In this document: in pieces, positions 36,625 through 46,968 of the stretch
Layout of the letters: each line of letters opens with the position of its first letter
Numbering within the stretch: the stretch's first letter is position 1
Program-made: the position numbers and the translations under genes
Notes under the pieces: model-generated
What the model was told of the DNA's origin: nothing
Databases searched by the model: none
The model's input: the letters and a program-made list of their open reading frames with translations, nothing else
Assembly (NCBI GenBank): GCA_022827345.1
Contig: JAJDTB010000032.1
Span: 62,001 to 126,000 of the forward strand
From: Gemmatimonadota bacterium
Lineage (GTDB): Bacteria > Gemmatimonadota > Gemmatimonadetes > Longimicrobiales > Gaopeijiaceae
DNA: 64,000 nt
Direction: 5' to 3'

Positions 36625-38136
36625 TCAGGCGTCCTCGGGGAATTCCTCCAGGAGCTCCTTCAGCTGCGACAGGAAGCGCGCCGAGTCCGCCCCGTCCACA
36701 AGCCTGTGGTCGTAGCCGAGCGAGAAGTACGACCGCTTGCGCACGGCGACCGTGTCCTGGCCGGTGGCCGGGTCGCTGACCACGACCACGCGCTTGTCGA
36801 TCGACCCCGTGCCGAGGATGGCCGACGTGCCCTTGGGGATGACGGGCATCCCGACCATCGTCCCGAGCACGCCCGGGTTCGTGATGGTGAACGTGGCGCC
36901 CTGAATCTCCGATGGCGAGAGCTGTCTGGATTTGGCGCGCGTCGCGAGGTCGACGATCCGCCGGGCCGTGCCGACAAGGCTCAGGTCGTCGGCATCGTGA
37001 ATCACCGGGACGATCAGCCCGGGGTTGAGATCGACCGCCATCCCGAGGTTCACGGCACCCCGGTACACGATGTTGTTGCCGGAGAGCGTGCCGTTGACCA
37101 TGGGGAAGTCGCGGAGGATGCGGGAACAGGCCCAGGCCACGAACGCGGTGTAGGAAACGCGCGCCCCGCGCTCGGCCCACCGTGCCTTCTTCTCCCGCCG
37201 AATGCGGTCCACCGCCGAAAAGTCGATCTCGATGATGGAGTGGACGTGGGGAGAGATGCGCTTCGCCAGGACCATGTGCTCCGCGGTGAGGCGCCGCATC
37301 TTGTCCATCGTTTCGACCCGGTCGCCATCCCGGACCGGGTAGGTCGGGTGCTCGACTTCCGTGTGGAAGCGCTTCCACAGGTCGCCGGGGGCCGCGCTGG
37401 GCGCGGTGGGGCGCCTGGGCGGAGTCGGCGGCGGCGAGGGAGCGGGCGCGGTGGGAACCACCGCCGCGGGGGCCGGGGTCCGTGTGGCGGGCGCGGGGGT
37501 CGGTGCGGCGCCCGCCGGTTCCGGAGCCGCGGCCTGTGCGGCTGCCGCACCACCCTCGATGAAACCGAGGATGTCCTGCTTGGTCACCCGGCCCTGGTGC
37601 CCCGTGCCCGCAACCGCGGAGATATCCACGCCCGCTTCCTGGGCGATGCGGCGGACCACCGGTGTGGAGCGGGTGCGAAGGCGTTCCTCGCTGGTGGCCG
37701 TGCACGCAACTTCGTCGGACTCGTCCGCGGGGCGTGCCGTTGCGGTGGCCGCGACGGGCGGTTCAGCCGGCTCGGCGCGTGGGGGGGATGTCGGCATGGA
37801 CGGGGAGGCCACCGCCGGTTCTCCTGCAGACGCCCCGTCGCTCGACGATTCGGACTCGGCCTCCGCCGGAGGTGGCGCGGCGAGGGAAGGCGACCCTCCT
37901 TCTTCGATGTAGGCGACGATCGTTCCCACCTCGACCGTCTCGCCCTCGGGCACGACGATCTCGGCCAGGACACCAGCCGACGGGGATGGAATCTCTGCAT
38001 CGACCTTGTCGGTCGATATCTCCAGGATCGCTTCATCGCGCTCCACGGCGTCGCCGGGGGCCTTTAGCCATTTGGAAACCGTACCCTCGGCGATGGACTC
38101 GCCCATCTGGGGCATCGGGACTTCGATTCGGGACAC
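36625..38136 (-). CDS. 2-oxo acid dehydrogenase E2 acyltransferase
   Basis: A 503-residue protein from a GTG start. It has one lipoyl domain with the modified lysine in LEISTDKVDAEIPSP (about residue 43), a long Ala/Pro/Glu linker, a peripheral-subunit-binding domain (RIAQEAGVDISAVAGTGHQGRVTKQDIL), a second Ala/Pro linker, and the catalytic domain ending with the active-site motif GYDHRLVDGADSARFL. It transfers acyl groups from lipoate to CoA and forms the core of the complex. E1alpha and E1beta lie upstream. Which 2-oxo acid is used (pyruvate, branched-chain or 2-oxoglutarate) cannot be told, but the E1alpha/E1beta pairing excludes a single-chain 2-oxoglutarate E1. Confidence 0.93.
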   Translation of the reverse strand: MSRIEVPMPQMGESIAEGTVSKWLKAPGDAVERDEAILEISTDKVDAEIPSPSAGVLAEIVVPEGETVEVGTIVAYIEEGGSPSLAAPPPAEAESESSSDGASAGEPAVASPSMPTSPPRAEPAEPPVAATATARPADESDEVACTATSEERLRTRSTPVVRRIAQEAGVDISAVAGTGHQGRVTKQDILGFIEGGAAAAQAAAPEPAGAAPTPAPATRTPAPAAVVPTAPAPSPPPTPPRRPTAPSAAPGDLWKRFHTEVEHPTYPVRDGDRVETMDKMRRLTAEHMVLAKRISPHVHSIIEIDFSAVDRIRREKKARWAERGARVSYTAFVAWACSRILRDFPMVNGTLSGNNIVYRGAVNLGMAVDLNPGLIVPVIHDADDLSLVGTARRIVDLATRAKSRQLSPSEIQGATFTITNPGVLGTMVGMPVIPKGTSAILGTGSIDKRVVVVSDPATGQDTVAVRKRSYFSLGYDHRLVDGADSARFLSQLKELLEEFPEDA

Positions 38137-38247
38137 TGGCGCTTCTCCCCATTCTCGGTTCCGTCGCCGGACGCAGGTCGCGGATCCTCCTTCGCCTGGC
38201 GATTCGTCTTTCTGTTATGCCTTCGCTATGCGGATGGTCGGCCGCAT

Positions 38248-39259
<1,012 letters not shown>

Positions 39260-39270
<11 letters not shown>

Positions 39271-40234
39271 CGGACGCTCCAGAGGGCGCCGTGCCCGCGA
39301 GTCCATCCGGGCGCGGCGATTTCATTCTTGTCCAGGGACGAATGGAAGGGGTATCGGTCCTCACGGCCGCCAGAGCCTCTTCGGGGTCCGGATCCGGTTC
39401 CTTGCCGATCCTGCCGAGTGCGTGATCCACCCCGGCCGCGGCCGCGCGTTCGATCGATTCAAGGTCGCCTCCCGTGCGGTCGCCTTCCGCCAGCGCCCAC
39501 TCCGTGAAGGCGTCGAGCGAGGCCTGAAGATCCACATCGGTGCGGGGCGCGAGCGCGATCAGCGACGGCCCCTCGCCGGCAACCGCGCGGCGCCGTGCCC
39601 CCGCCACCGACTCGAAGACGTCGATGAGCGGTTCGCCTCCGAACCACAGCAACCCAACGCCGTAGCCGCGGGCCACGCCCTCGATCTCCGCGCGGTCACG
39701 CCGACCGCGCCTCGGGGGCGGCGCCAGCACCACGATGACCGGAGCGCGCTGAGCCGCGGCGAAGTTCATCCCCTCGTGCCAGGCCCCGGTTTCGATCGCG
39801 CTCCGCCGCTCGAAGACCAGCGCCGCGCGATCCTGGCCCCTCTGCGCGAATGCCAGCGCGGCGCCGGCCAGCACCTGGGTCATGGTACCGCGTGCCCCAT
39901 CCCAGCCGATCAGCCCCCGCCGCAGATCAGTCCAGCTCGTCCCGCCCGCCCTCGCGGAGGCAGGGCTCGTCCCCTTGCGCGTCACGTGGCGCAGGAATTC
40001 GAGCGGCGTGGCACCAAACGCCAGCGCCGGCCCCGGCGACATCGGGCCCGGGCAGCAGAGATCTCCCCTTCCGTCCACGGTCTGCCGCATCGCCCGGGCG
40101 ATGACGATCGCCCTTACATCGATGGAGGTTGCGGCCCTGGGACGGCGGGAAGGCGGCATTCGACGCAGGCTCTCCTCGAGCAAGCGTCCCTGAAACCCCT
40201 GATAGAGCAGATCCTCGACCGCATCTCCGCTCAT
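39260..40234 (-). CDS. Degenerate 2-oxo acid dehydrogenase E1 alpha-like subunit
   Basis: A 324-residue protein from MSGDAVEDLLYQG. Its alignment with E1alpha is clear (LAGAALAFAQRGQDRAALVF, TGAWHEGMNFAAAQRAPVIVVL). The thiamine-diphosphate motif is lost: the GDG expected at residues 142-144 is ERR, and the asparagine pair expected near 171-173 is APP. The tyrosine-arginine-glycine-histidine segment that normally contacts the cofactor also reads PGPMSPGPALAFGA. The frame is intact and tightly packed between secG and E1beta, so it is not a decaying pseudogene. It may be structural or regulatory, or the complex may use another alpha chain. Confidence 0.8.
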
Positions 40235-40262
40235 GGGCCTGCCACCCGCCCGTCGCAGGCCC

Positions 40263-40703
40263 TCAGGCGCCAGCGGCGTCGGACGGCTCGCCTGCGTCAG
40301 GGGGAGGCTCGGCCGGCGGAACCTCCTCACCGGGGGGAACCTCCTCGCCGGGGGGCACGTCCTCACCCGCCGGCGGGAGCAACTCGAGCGTCGGGGAAGC
40401 TTCCGGCAACACCGGCTGCGGGGTCGACGCCGCCGGATTCGCTATGCCTTCCAGGACCGAGGTAGGAGTCGTCGAGCGGGAGGACATGATGGCCAGCACC
40501 AGCGAAAGAACCATGAACGCGGTGCCTGCGATCCACGTCGCCCGCGTAAGGAGCGTTGTGGCCTGGCGGCCGCCGAGAACATCGGTGGCGGCCGCGCCGC
40601 CCCCCATGGCGGCCAGTCCGCCGCCCTTCCCCGCCTGAAGAAGAATGACCACGCCGAGGAACACCCCGTCGAGGACCAGAACAGTCAGTAGGAATCCGTA
40701 CAT
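40263..40703 (-). CDS. secG: Preprotein translocase subunit SecG
   Basis: A 146-residue protein. Two membrane helices enclose the family loop VILLQAGKGGGLAAMGGG. This SecYEG accessory assists export. The C-terminal 70 residues are a Pro/Glu-rich tail with imperfect hexapeptide repeats PPGEEV, coded by 18-base repeats at 40317-40370, far longer than in usual SecG (about 75-110 residues). It follows tpiA, as in many bacteria. Confidence 0.92.
   Translation of the reverse strand: MYGFLLTVLVLDGVFLGVVILLQAGKGGGLAAMGGGAAATDVLGGRQATTLLTRATWIAGTAFMVLSLVLAIMSSRSTTPTSVLEGIANPAASTPQPVLPEASPTLELLPPAGEDVPPGEEVPPGEEVPPAEPPPDAGEPSDAAGA
40317..40370. repeat. Three 18-bp tandem repeats in the secG tail
   Basis: Three imperfect 18-base units (40317-40334, 40335-40352, 40353-40370) code on the minus strand for DVPPGE/EVPPGE-like hexapeptides. 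They keep the frame, so copy-number change would alter only the length of the acidic tail. Confidence 0.7.
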
Positions 40704-40808
40704 TTCACTTCTGCATCGTTAGACATCGAACAGCTTTGCGCCCCGGAAGCTGCCCCGGGCGGTCCCACCTGTCAACCTTGATTTCGCAGGATCCGCACGG
40801 CGCGCCGG

Positions 40809-41534
40809 TCAGGCCGCCGCCGCTTCGACGATGCGAGCGAATACCCGCGCATCGAGGCTCGCGCCGCCAACCAGCACGCCGTCGACGTCCGGCGCCGACA
40901 TCAGTGCGGCCGCGTTCGTCGGCTTCACGCTTCCCCCGTACAGAATCGGGCAGTCCCCCAGCGCACCCAGCGCCGAGCGGACGATTGCGTGGGCCTCGGA
41001 CGCGTCGGCGGGAGTGGCGGTTTCGCCCGTTCCGATGGCCCACACCGGCTCGTATGCGACCAGGTACCGGTCGCACCGCCCCAGCGACGCCGCGAAGGCA
41101 GCCACCTGCCGCCGCAGCACCTGTTCGAGTTGGCCTGCCTTCCGCTCCTCCAGCAGTTCGCCGACGCAGACCACCGGAACGAGTCCGGCCCGGGCCGCGG
41201 CCTCCACCTTCAGCCCCACTTCCCTGTCGGTCTCGCCGAAGACGTGCCTGCGCTCGGAGTGTCCTATCAATGCGAGCGAGGCACCCGCGCCCTTCGCCAT
41301 CCCGGCGGACGTCTCGCCGGTGAAGGCGCCGGACTCCTCCCAGTGAATGTTCTGGACCCCCAATTCGACCGGAATGCGCACGCTCTCCCGCGCCGCCTCC
41401 AGCGACACGTCCGGCGGGAAGAACGCGACCCGCACCGCACCAGGCGGGACGTCGGGGTTGAAGGCGGAGAAGAACTGCCGCGTCGCCCGCGGCCCGTGGT
41501 GCATTTTCCAGTTTCCCGCAACGACCTTGGTCAT
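40809..41534 (-). CDS. tpiA: Triosephosphate isomerase
   Basis: A 241-residue TIM barrel. It has the catalytic residues: Lys in GNWKMH, His in IGHSERRHVFGET, Glu in VAYEPVWAIGTGETA, and the phosphate-binding ILYGGSVKPTNA and GVLVGGASL. It interconverts dihydroxyacetone phosphate and glyceraldehyde 3-phosphate. It follows pgk by 17 bp in a glycolytic series with gap. Confidence 0.96.
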   Translation of the reverse strand: MTKVVAGNWKMHHGPRATRQFFSAFNPDVPPGAVRVAFFPPDVSLEAARESVRIPVELGVQNIHWEESGAFTGETSAGMAKGAGASLALIGHSERRHVFGETDREVGLKVEAAARAGLVPVVCVGELLEERKAGQLEQVLRRQVAAFAASLGRCDRYLVAYEPVWAIGTGETATPADASEAHAIVRSALGALGDCPILYGGSVKPTNAAALMSAPDVDGVLVGGASLDARVFARIVEAAAA

Positions 41535-41551
41535 CGATTAGTCTGCCTGTG

Positions 41552-42772
41552 TCATCCTTGTTCCCCGGGATGGAGGTCGCAGAGCGCATCCAATCCCGGC
41601 AGTGCCCTGCCGGCCAGCAGCGCGAGCGACGCCCCGCCACCAGTTGAAACATGACTGATCCGGGCGGCAACCCCCGTTGCCCGGACGGCCGCGGCCGAAT
41701 CGCCGCCCCCGACGATCACGGTGGCACCCCCGTCGGCGGCTTCCGCGGCGGCGTGCGCCACCCCTCGGGTGCCTTCCGCCAGGCTGGCCAGCTCGCACAC
41801 GCCCATCGGGCCGTTCCACACGACAGTGGCCGCTTCCCGCAGGCGGCTCCGGAACATCTCCACGGTCACTGGCCCGATGTCACCGATCACCTCTTCGGGC
41901 GCGATGTCGCCGCGATCGACGAATCGCACCTCGGCGCGCGGATCGATGGACGCTGCGACCGCACAGTCGACGGGCAGCACCAGGCGCGCACCGGCGACCT
42001 CCATGAGTCGCCTGGCTACGCCCGCCTTTTCGGGTTCGACGAGGGAGGCCCCCGTTTCCAATCCCATCGCGAGAAAGAACGTGTTGGCCATGGCGCCGCC
42101 CACCAGAAGCGCGTCCACCCGGGGCAGCAGCGCGTCGATCACGTCGATCTTGCCGGAGATCTTCGCGCCCCCTATGACTGCGAGGAACGGGCGGCGGGGC
42201 TTCTCCAACGCTCCGCCCAGCGCGGCCAATTCGCGCGCGACGAGAAATCCCGCCACCGCCTCGCCGCCATTCCTCCTGACCGCCCGCGGGAGTCCCGCAG
42301 TGGAGGCGTGAGCGCGGTGTGACGTGCCGAAGGCGTCTAGTACGAAGTGGTCCGCCCAGGCTGCCCAATCCCGGGCCAGCGAGGCATCATTGGCAGTTTC
42401 GCCCGGGTCGAAACGGGTGTTTTCCAGGACAGCCACCGTACCCGGCTGCATATCCGACACGGCTTCGTGGACGCGCGGCCCACGGGTGTGGGCGCAGAAT
42501 CGGACTTCGGCACCCACCATCCTGCCCACGCAGCGCGCGACGGGTTCGAGGGTCAGTTCCGGACGCACTCTCCCTCCCGGCCGGCCCAGATGGGAGAGGA
42601 CGACCACTTTCGCTCGCGCCTCCGTGAGGTGCCGCAGCGTCGGGACGGTGCGCTCGATCCGTGTCGCGTCGGCGACCTTGCCGTCGCTTAGCGGCACGTT
42701 GAGGTCGGCCCTGAGCGCCACCACCGTGCCGGCGAGCGCGTCAGCGGTCAGATCGCCCAGGGTCTTCTTCAC
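41552..42772 (-). CDS. pgk: Phosphoglycerate kinase
   Basis: A 406-residue enzyme from a GTG start (MKKTLGDLTA). Motifs: ALRADLNVPLSDGKV, VVLSHLGRPGGRVRPELTLEPVA, FLAVIGGAKISGKIDVIDAL, WNGPMGVCELASLAEGT and the nucleotide-binding VIVGGGDSAAAVRATG. It makes ATP from 1,3-bisphosphoglycerate. It lies 71 bp after the TonB-domain gene and belongs functionally with gap and tpiA, from which gap is separated by the sigma factor pair. Confidence 0.96.
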   Translation of the reverse strand: MKKTLGDLTADALAGTVVALRADLNVPLSDGKVADATRIERTVPTLRHLTEARAKVVVLSHLGRPGGRVRPELTLEPVARCVGRMVGAEVRFCAHTRGPRVHEAVSDMQPGTVAVLENTRFDPGETANDASLARDWAAWADHFVLDAFGTSHRAHASTAGLPRAVRRNGGEAVAGFLVARELAALGGALEKPRRPFLAVIGGAKISGKIDVIDALLPRVDALLVGGAMANTFFLAMGLETGASLVEPEKAGVARRLMEVAGARLVLPVDCAVAASIDPRAEVRFVDRGDIAPEEVIGDIGPVTVEMFRSRLREAATVVWNGPMGVCELASLAEGTRGVAHAAAEAADGGATVIVGGGDSAAAVRATGVAARISHVSTGGGASLALLAGRALPGLDALCDLHPGEQG

Positions 42773-42843
42773 GGGACTGCTCGCGCGCCTCGCCGCAGGG
42801 GAATGAACTCCGGCAACACCCTGGCTGTGATCTGCAACCGGGG

Positions 42844-43626
42844 TCAGTTGCTCAGAGCAATGTGAAATCCCCCACCCTCGGAATCGGACTCGGCCCGTTC
42901 GGCGCCGCCAGGCTGGAAGCGAATCGAGAACGAAACCCAGGTCCCTACCGGATCGCCAAGCCGGGTCGCGGGCGCGAAGCTGAGGGATTGGGTGGCCCGG
43001 AGTGCGGCCAGATCGAGTTCACGCACCCCCGAAGTGCTTTCGATCTGCGGAAACTCCACCGCGCCGTCCGCGCGTACCCACATGAGGAGCCCTACCCTGC
43101 CCCCGATCCCCCTCCGCTGCAGGAGCGCGGGGTACTCATGCGCCACCGTCAGGCGGGCCCCATCGCGGTCGAGGAGCGCAGGGAGCGTTGCCGGCACCGG
43201 CGTCCGGATGGGGCGCTCCTCGAGATTCGCCAGCATCGCCGGCCGCTCCGACTCGCGTGGCGAGGCGACGACCGGAGGCGGTTGCCGCACCACCGGCGGA
43301 TTCGTCCGCACCACGGTCGTAGGAGCGTCAGGAGATAGCGCCACGGAGCCGGGTTCCAGCAGCCCCAGGATCGCGGCGCGCGCGCCCGGGAATGCAAGCG
43401 ATCCCGTCAAGACCAGCAGCACCGTCGCGGCTACCTGGATCAACCGCCGGCTCGGGCGCCGCGACCAGTGCCTGTCTCGCAGCCGTGCAAACTCCCTCGT
43501 CAGTTCGGCGCGCAATTCGGAGGCATACGACTCCCGCTCCTCGATCACGATCTGTCGCAGATCGCGGTCCAGCCGCCGGAGATCGCGATCCTCGAGGTCG
43601 CGCCCCTGTCGTCTGTTTCCGAACAT
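42844..43626 (-). CDS. Membrane-anchored TonB C-terminal-domain protein, possible anti-sigma partner
   Basis: A 260-residue protein. A charged cytoplasmic N-domain of about 58 residues (RDLEDRDLRRLDRDLRQIV) precedes one membrane helix (LIQVAATVLLVLTGSLAFPG). A Pro-rich periplasmic linker and a C-terminal TonB-like domain follow (GGRVGLLMWVRADGAVEFPQIESTSGVRELDLAALRATQSLSFAPA). The start lies on the base after the sigma factor stop (TAGATG), which suggests coupled translation and a partner role. The N-domain lacks the HxxxCxxC zinc motif of many anti-sigma factors, so that role is inferred from position alone. Confidence 0.8.
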   Translation of the reverse strand: MFGNRRQGRDLEDRDLRRLDRDLRQIVIEERESYASELRAELTREFARLRDRHWSRRPSRRLIQVAATVLLVLTGSLAFPGARAAILGLLEPGSVALSPDAPTTVVRTNPPVVRQPPPVVASPRESERPAMLANLEERPIRTPVPATLPALLDRDGARLTVAHEYPALLQRRGIGGRVGLLMWVRADGAVEFPQIESTSGVRELDLAALRATQSLSFAPATRLGDPVGTWVSFSIRFQPGGAERAESDSEGGGFHIALSN

Positions 43627-44250
43627 CTAATCCTCCTCCCCGGCCCGGGACTCCGCGATCGCCGCCCTCAGGCGGTTCAAGGCACGGTGCACCCTCACGG
43701 CGACCGCATTGGCGCTGATCTTCAGCGTCTCCGCGATCTCCATGTTTCCGAGCCCGGCGCCATATCGCAGCGACAGCACTTCCTGATCCGCGGCCCGCAA
43801 CGTCGCGGCCGCGTTGAGCAGCCTCTGCACCTGTTCCTCGCGCAGCATCCTCTCTTCCTGCGAAGGAGCCCGGGATACCAGGTCCGGCGCGCGGTCGAGC
43901 GAGATGTGGAGCGAACCCCGGCGCTGCAGGGCGCGCAAGTGATCGGTGGTCGCGTTGCGGGCGATCCGCAGGAGCCAGGTTCTGGGCGCGGACCGGCGGG
44001 GATCGTACCGCCTGAGCGAGCGGAGTGCCTTCATGAAGACCTCCGAGGTCAGATCCTCGGCGGCATCGCGGCTTGCCACTCGAAAGCGCACGTACCGGTA
44101 GACGGACTCACGGTGGTCCCTGAACCAGGCCTCGAAGTCCGGAGGAAGCTCTCCGGGCATCGCGCGCGGCCGCCGGCTCACCTGCCCGGATGCCGGAGAG
44201 GCCCGGCCCGAGGAGGCCACTACTTCAACGGAATCACTCATCATGCTCAC
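43627..44250 (-). CDS. RNA polymerase sigma factor, ECF type
   Basis: A 207-residue sigma factor with region 2 (YRYVRFRVASRDAAEDLTSEVFMKALRSLRRYDP) and region 4 (DQEVLSLRYGAGLGNMEIAETLKISANAVAVRVHRALNRLRAAI), joined by a short linker. No region 3 is present, as expected for the extracytoplasmic-function group. An unusual polar N-terminal stretch of about 35 residues precedes region 2. It sits between gap and pgk and is followed directly by the TonB-domain membrane protein, its likely regulator. Confidence 0.94.
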   Translation of the reverse strand: MSMMSDSVEVVASSGRASPASGQVSRRPRAMPGELPPDFEAWFRDHRESVYRYVRFRVASRDAAEDLTSEVFMKALRSLRRYDPRRSAPRTWLLRIARNATTDHLRALQRRGSLHISLDRAPDLVSRAPSQEERMLREEQVQRLLNAAATLRAADQEVLSLRYGAGLGNMEIAETLKISANAVAVRVHRALNRLRAAIAESRAGEED

Positions 44251-44322
44251 ACATACGCATCATGCGGCGTCCGCTTTCCGGTGCAGCCGGCCGTCACCAC
44301 GTCAGGCGCCGCCGAACGCAGG

Positions 44323-45345
44323 TCATACCCTGGCAGGAAGTCGCTGCCCAACATACTCGACGAGGTCGACGACGCGCGAGGAGTACCCCCACTCGTTGTC
44401 GTACCAGGCCAACACCTTGACCATGCGGCCGTCCATGACCGCGGTGCTCAGCGCGTCGACCACCGAGCTTGCCGGCTCTCCGGTAAAGTCGGCGGAGACG
44501 AGCGGCTGCTCCTCCACCCGCAGGATTCCGGCGAGATCGGAAGCGGCCGCGCCGCGCAGCGCATCGTTGACGGTCTGCTCATCGACATCGGTCTCGACCT
44601 CCGCCACGAGGTCCACGACGGACACATCCGGAGTCGGCACGCGAATGGCCATGCCGTCCAGCTTGCCCTCCAGCTCCGGCAGTACGAGCGAAATGGCCCT
44701 GGCGGCCCCGGTCGTGGTCGGAATCATGCTGACCGCCGCCGCCCGCGCCCTGCGCAGATCCTTGTGGGGACCGTCGAGAACCGCCTGCCCGGACGTATAG
44801 GCGTGAATCGTGGTCATGAGGCCGCGCACGAATCCGAAGCGTTCGGTGAGCACCTTGGCAACCGGTGCCAGGCAGTTGGTCGTGCAGCTGGCGTTGGAGA
44901 TGATGTCGTGGGCGTCGGGATCGTACAGTTCATGGTTCACGCCGAGGACAATGGTGATATCCTCGTCCTTGGCCGGCGCGGAGACCACCACCTTCGCGGC
45001 GCCCGCTTCCAGATGCTTCGAAGCCAGTTCGCGGGTGCGGAAACGCCCGGTCGATTCCACCACCACATCCACGCCAAGTTCCCGCCACGGGAGGTCGGCC
45101 GGATCCGGCTCGGAAAGGACGCGGATCTCGTCTCCGTCCACCACCAGACCGTCGTCAGTGACCTCCACCGTACCGGGATAGGCCCCGTGGACCGAATCGT
45201 ACTTCAAGAGGTGCGCGAGGGTGGCGCTGCTGGTGAGGTCATTGATGGCAACGAAGTCCAGGTTGCTGTCCGGCGACTGCTTGGCCGCTCTGAGGACGTT
45301 CCGGCCAATTCGGCCAAAGCCGTTGATTGCGACTCGGATTGACAT
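44323..45345 (-). CDS. gap: Glyceraldehyde-3-phosphate dehydrogenase
   Basis: A 340-residue enzyme starting [20 protein letters not shown]. The NAD fold comes first, then the catalytic cysteine in [15 protein letters not shown], the base histidine in [10 protein letters not shown], and the C-terminal [17 protein letters not shown]. It produces 1,3-bisphosphoglycerate from glyceraldehyde 3-phosphate. It starts 34 bp after comF and is followed by the sigma factor after 72 bp, with pgk and tpiA beyond. Confidence 0.96.
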   Translation of the reverse strand: MSIRVAINGFGRIGRNVLRAAKQSPDSNLDFVAINDLTSSATLAHLLKYDSVHGAYPGTVEVTDDGLVVDGDEIRVLSEPDPADLPWRELGVDVVVESTGRFRTRELASKHLEAGAAKVVVSAPAKDEDITIVLGVNHELYDPDAHDIISNASCTTNCLAPVAKVLTERFGFVRGLMTTIHAYTSGQAVLDGPHKDLRRARAAAVSMIPTTTGAARAISLVLPELEGKLDGMAIRVPTPDVSVVDLVAEVETDVDEQTVNDALRGAAASDLAGILRVEEQPLVSADFTGEPASSVVDALSTAVMDGRMVKVLAWYDNEWGYSSRVVDLVEYVGQRLPARV

Positions 45346-45379
45346 GCTTGGGACGGGCTCCCGGCGCGGCGTGCGCGGT

Positions 45380-46144
45380 TCAGAGGTCGAGTGAGATGGG
45401 GACGGTTCGCGAGAACGCGTAGGCGACAACAGTCGCGGGCTCAGCGGGACCGAGGGCCTGAACTGCCGCAAGGAGCGTCGCACCGGTGGTGATCACGTCG
45501 TCCACCAGAAGAATCCGACGGTCCCGGACCCGATCCGCAAAGCCCTCCGCCATCACGAAGGCACCTCTCACATTAGCCCGTCGCTGCATCGGATTCAAGG
45601 CCGTCTGAGTGCCCTCCTGGCGACGCCGCCGGAGGCACGGGAGCACCGGCTTGTCCAGTGATCTTCCCAGCGCGGAGGCAATGACCTCTGCCTGGTTGTA
45701 GCCGCGTCTGCGAAGATTGCGGACCGATGTCGGAATCGGAACGATGACCTCGGCCTGCCGGGCATTCCGCGGCGCGCGGCGCGCCATCTCGTCTCCCATG
45801 AAGTCGCCCACGCCGCGCCACCCCTGGTACTTCAGGGCGTGTACCAGCTCGCGGGCCGGCGACTCGAGGAGGGATGCGGCACCGGCACGGGCCAGCTGGT
45901 CGGGCCAGTCCGCACAATCCAGGCACGAGGGCGCCTCGCCCGTGCCCATCGGGGCGCCGCACCGCGGACAGGAGGGCTCGGGCACCCGGGGCAGGGCCAG
46001 CCGGCAGTTTCGGCACACGGGTCCTTCACCGGCCCGCACCTCCTCTCCGGCGGCACCCCCGCACCCCGCGCACGCCGGCGGCAGCACAAACTCGACGATC
46101 CCCGCAAGGAGCCCACGCTCGCCGGTTCCCGCGGCCGCCCTCAT
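45380..46144 (-). CDS. comF: ComF-family phosphoribosyltransferase-like protein
   Basis: A 254-residue ComF. An N-terminal zinc-ribbon region has paired cysteines ([38 protein letters not shown]), and the PRTase domain carries the phosphoribosyl-pyrophosphate loop [14 protein letters not shown] after [15 protein letters not shown]. In competent bacteria ComF aids DNA uptake; elsewhere its role is unclear. It overlaps aroE by four bases (ATGA). Confidence 0.92.
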   Translation of the reverse strand: MRAAAGTGERGLLAGIVEFVLPPACAGCGGAAGEEVRAGEGPVCRNCRLALPRVPEPSCPRCGAPMGTGEAPSCLDCADWPDQLARAGAASLLESPARELVHALKYQGWRGVGDFMGDEMARRAPRNARQAEVIVPIPTSVRNLRRRGYNQAEVIASALGRSLDKPVLPCLRRRRQEGTQTALNPMQRRANVRGAFVMAEGFADRVRDRRILLVDDVITTGATLLAAVQALGPAEPATVVAYAFSRTVPISLDL

Positions 46145-46968
46145 CTCGGGTCCAGCGCCCGCGCCATCACCCCCCTCGGGGGCGGCATGCCGAACCACCG
46201 CGCGTAGGCCGCTTCCGCCTGCCGCACCAGCATCTCGCGCCCGTCGACGGCGCTGATGCCCAGGCCGCGCGCCGCGCGGCAAAGAGGTGTCGGCCCGCGC
46301 CCGTACACGAGGTCGATGACGCGGCGCGGCACCCGGCCCAGGGTGGCCAGGTCGATGGGCGTGCGGCGTCCGTGAAGCCCGGCCGAGGTCGCATTCACCA
46401 CGATGGCCGGGGTCAGGCCCGCGCAGTCGACGACCGTCGAGACCCGATCGTCTCCGAAGTGACGCGCGAGTGCGGCCGCCCGTTCGGCGGTGCGGTTCCA
46501 GAGCCGTATCCGGGACGCGCGCCCCGAGTCGAGAAGGGCGAACAGGACGGCCCGGGCAGCGCCTCCCGCTCCCAGCACCAGCGCCTCCGGTGGCTCCCGT
46601 TGCCCGGCCAAACAGGAATCCCACGTTCCCCGGAACCCCTCGACATCGGTATTGTCGCCCCACACCTCCCCGTCGCGGGCCCAGAAGGTGTTGCAGGCTC
46701 CGGTAGCGGAGACCGCGGCCGAGCATCGATCGAGGAATGGCAGTACCCGTTCCTTGTGAGGCACGGTGACATTCCCGCCGCCCCCGCCGAGCGCCAGCTC
46801 CCGCATGGCCGGTCCGCACTCCTCGGCGGAGACCCGCCGCGCGACATAGCGGGCGTTGAGGCCCGCGGCGCAAAAGGCGGCGTTGTGGATCCGCGGCGAC
46901 AGGCTGTGAGCGACCGGATCGCCCAGCACTGCATAGGTCGCCGCTGCAGCGCCGCCCTTGCGCTTCAT
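46141..46968 (-). CDS. aroE: Shikimate dehydrogenase
   Basis: A 275-residue enzyme. The substrate domain has AVLGDPVAHSLSPRIHNAAF and GGNVTVPHKERVLPF with the catalytic lysine, then GDNTDVEGF with the catalytic aspartate. The NADP domain has VLGAGGAARAVLFALLDSG and LWNRTAERAAALA. It reduces 3-dehydroshikimate in aromatic amino-acid synthesis. It overlaps the phosphatase stop by one base. Confidence 0.95.
   Translation of the reverse strand: MKRKGGAAAATYAVLGDPVAHSLSPRIHNAAFCAAGLNARYVARRVSAEECGPAMRELALGGGGGNVTVPHKERVLPFLDRCSAAVSATGACNTFWARDGEVWGDNTDVEGFRGTWDSCLAGQREPPEALVLGAGGAARAVLFALLDSGRASRIRLWNRTAERAAALARHFGDDRVSTVVDCAGLTPAIVVNATSAGLHGRRTPIDLATLGRVPRRVIDLVYGRGPTPLCRAARGLGISAVDGREMLVRQAEAAYARWFGMPPPRGVMARALDPR

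Noticed and set aside
40704-40808. A possible tRNA gene after secG, as in enterobacteria
   Set aside because: I could not find a cloverleaf with an anticodon loop and TTCRA-type arm; the region seems to be only a spacer between tpiA and secG.
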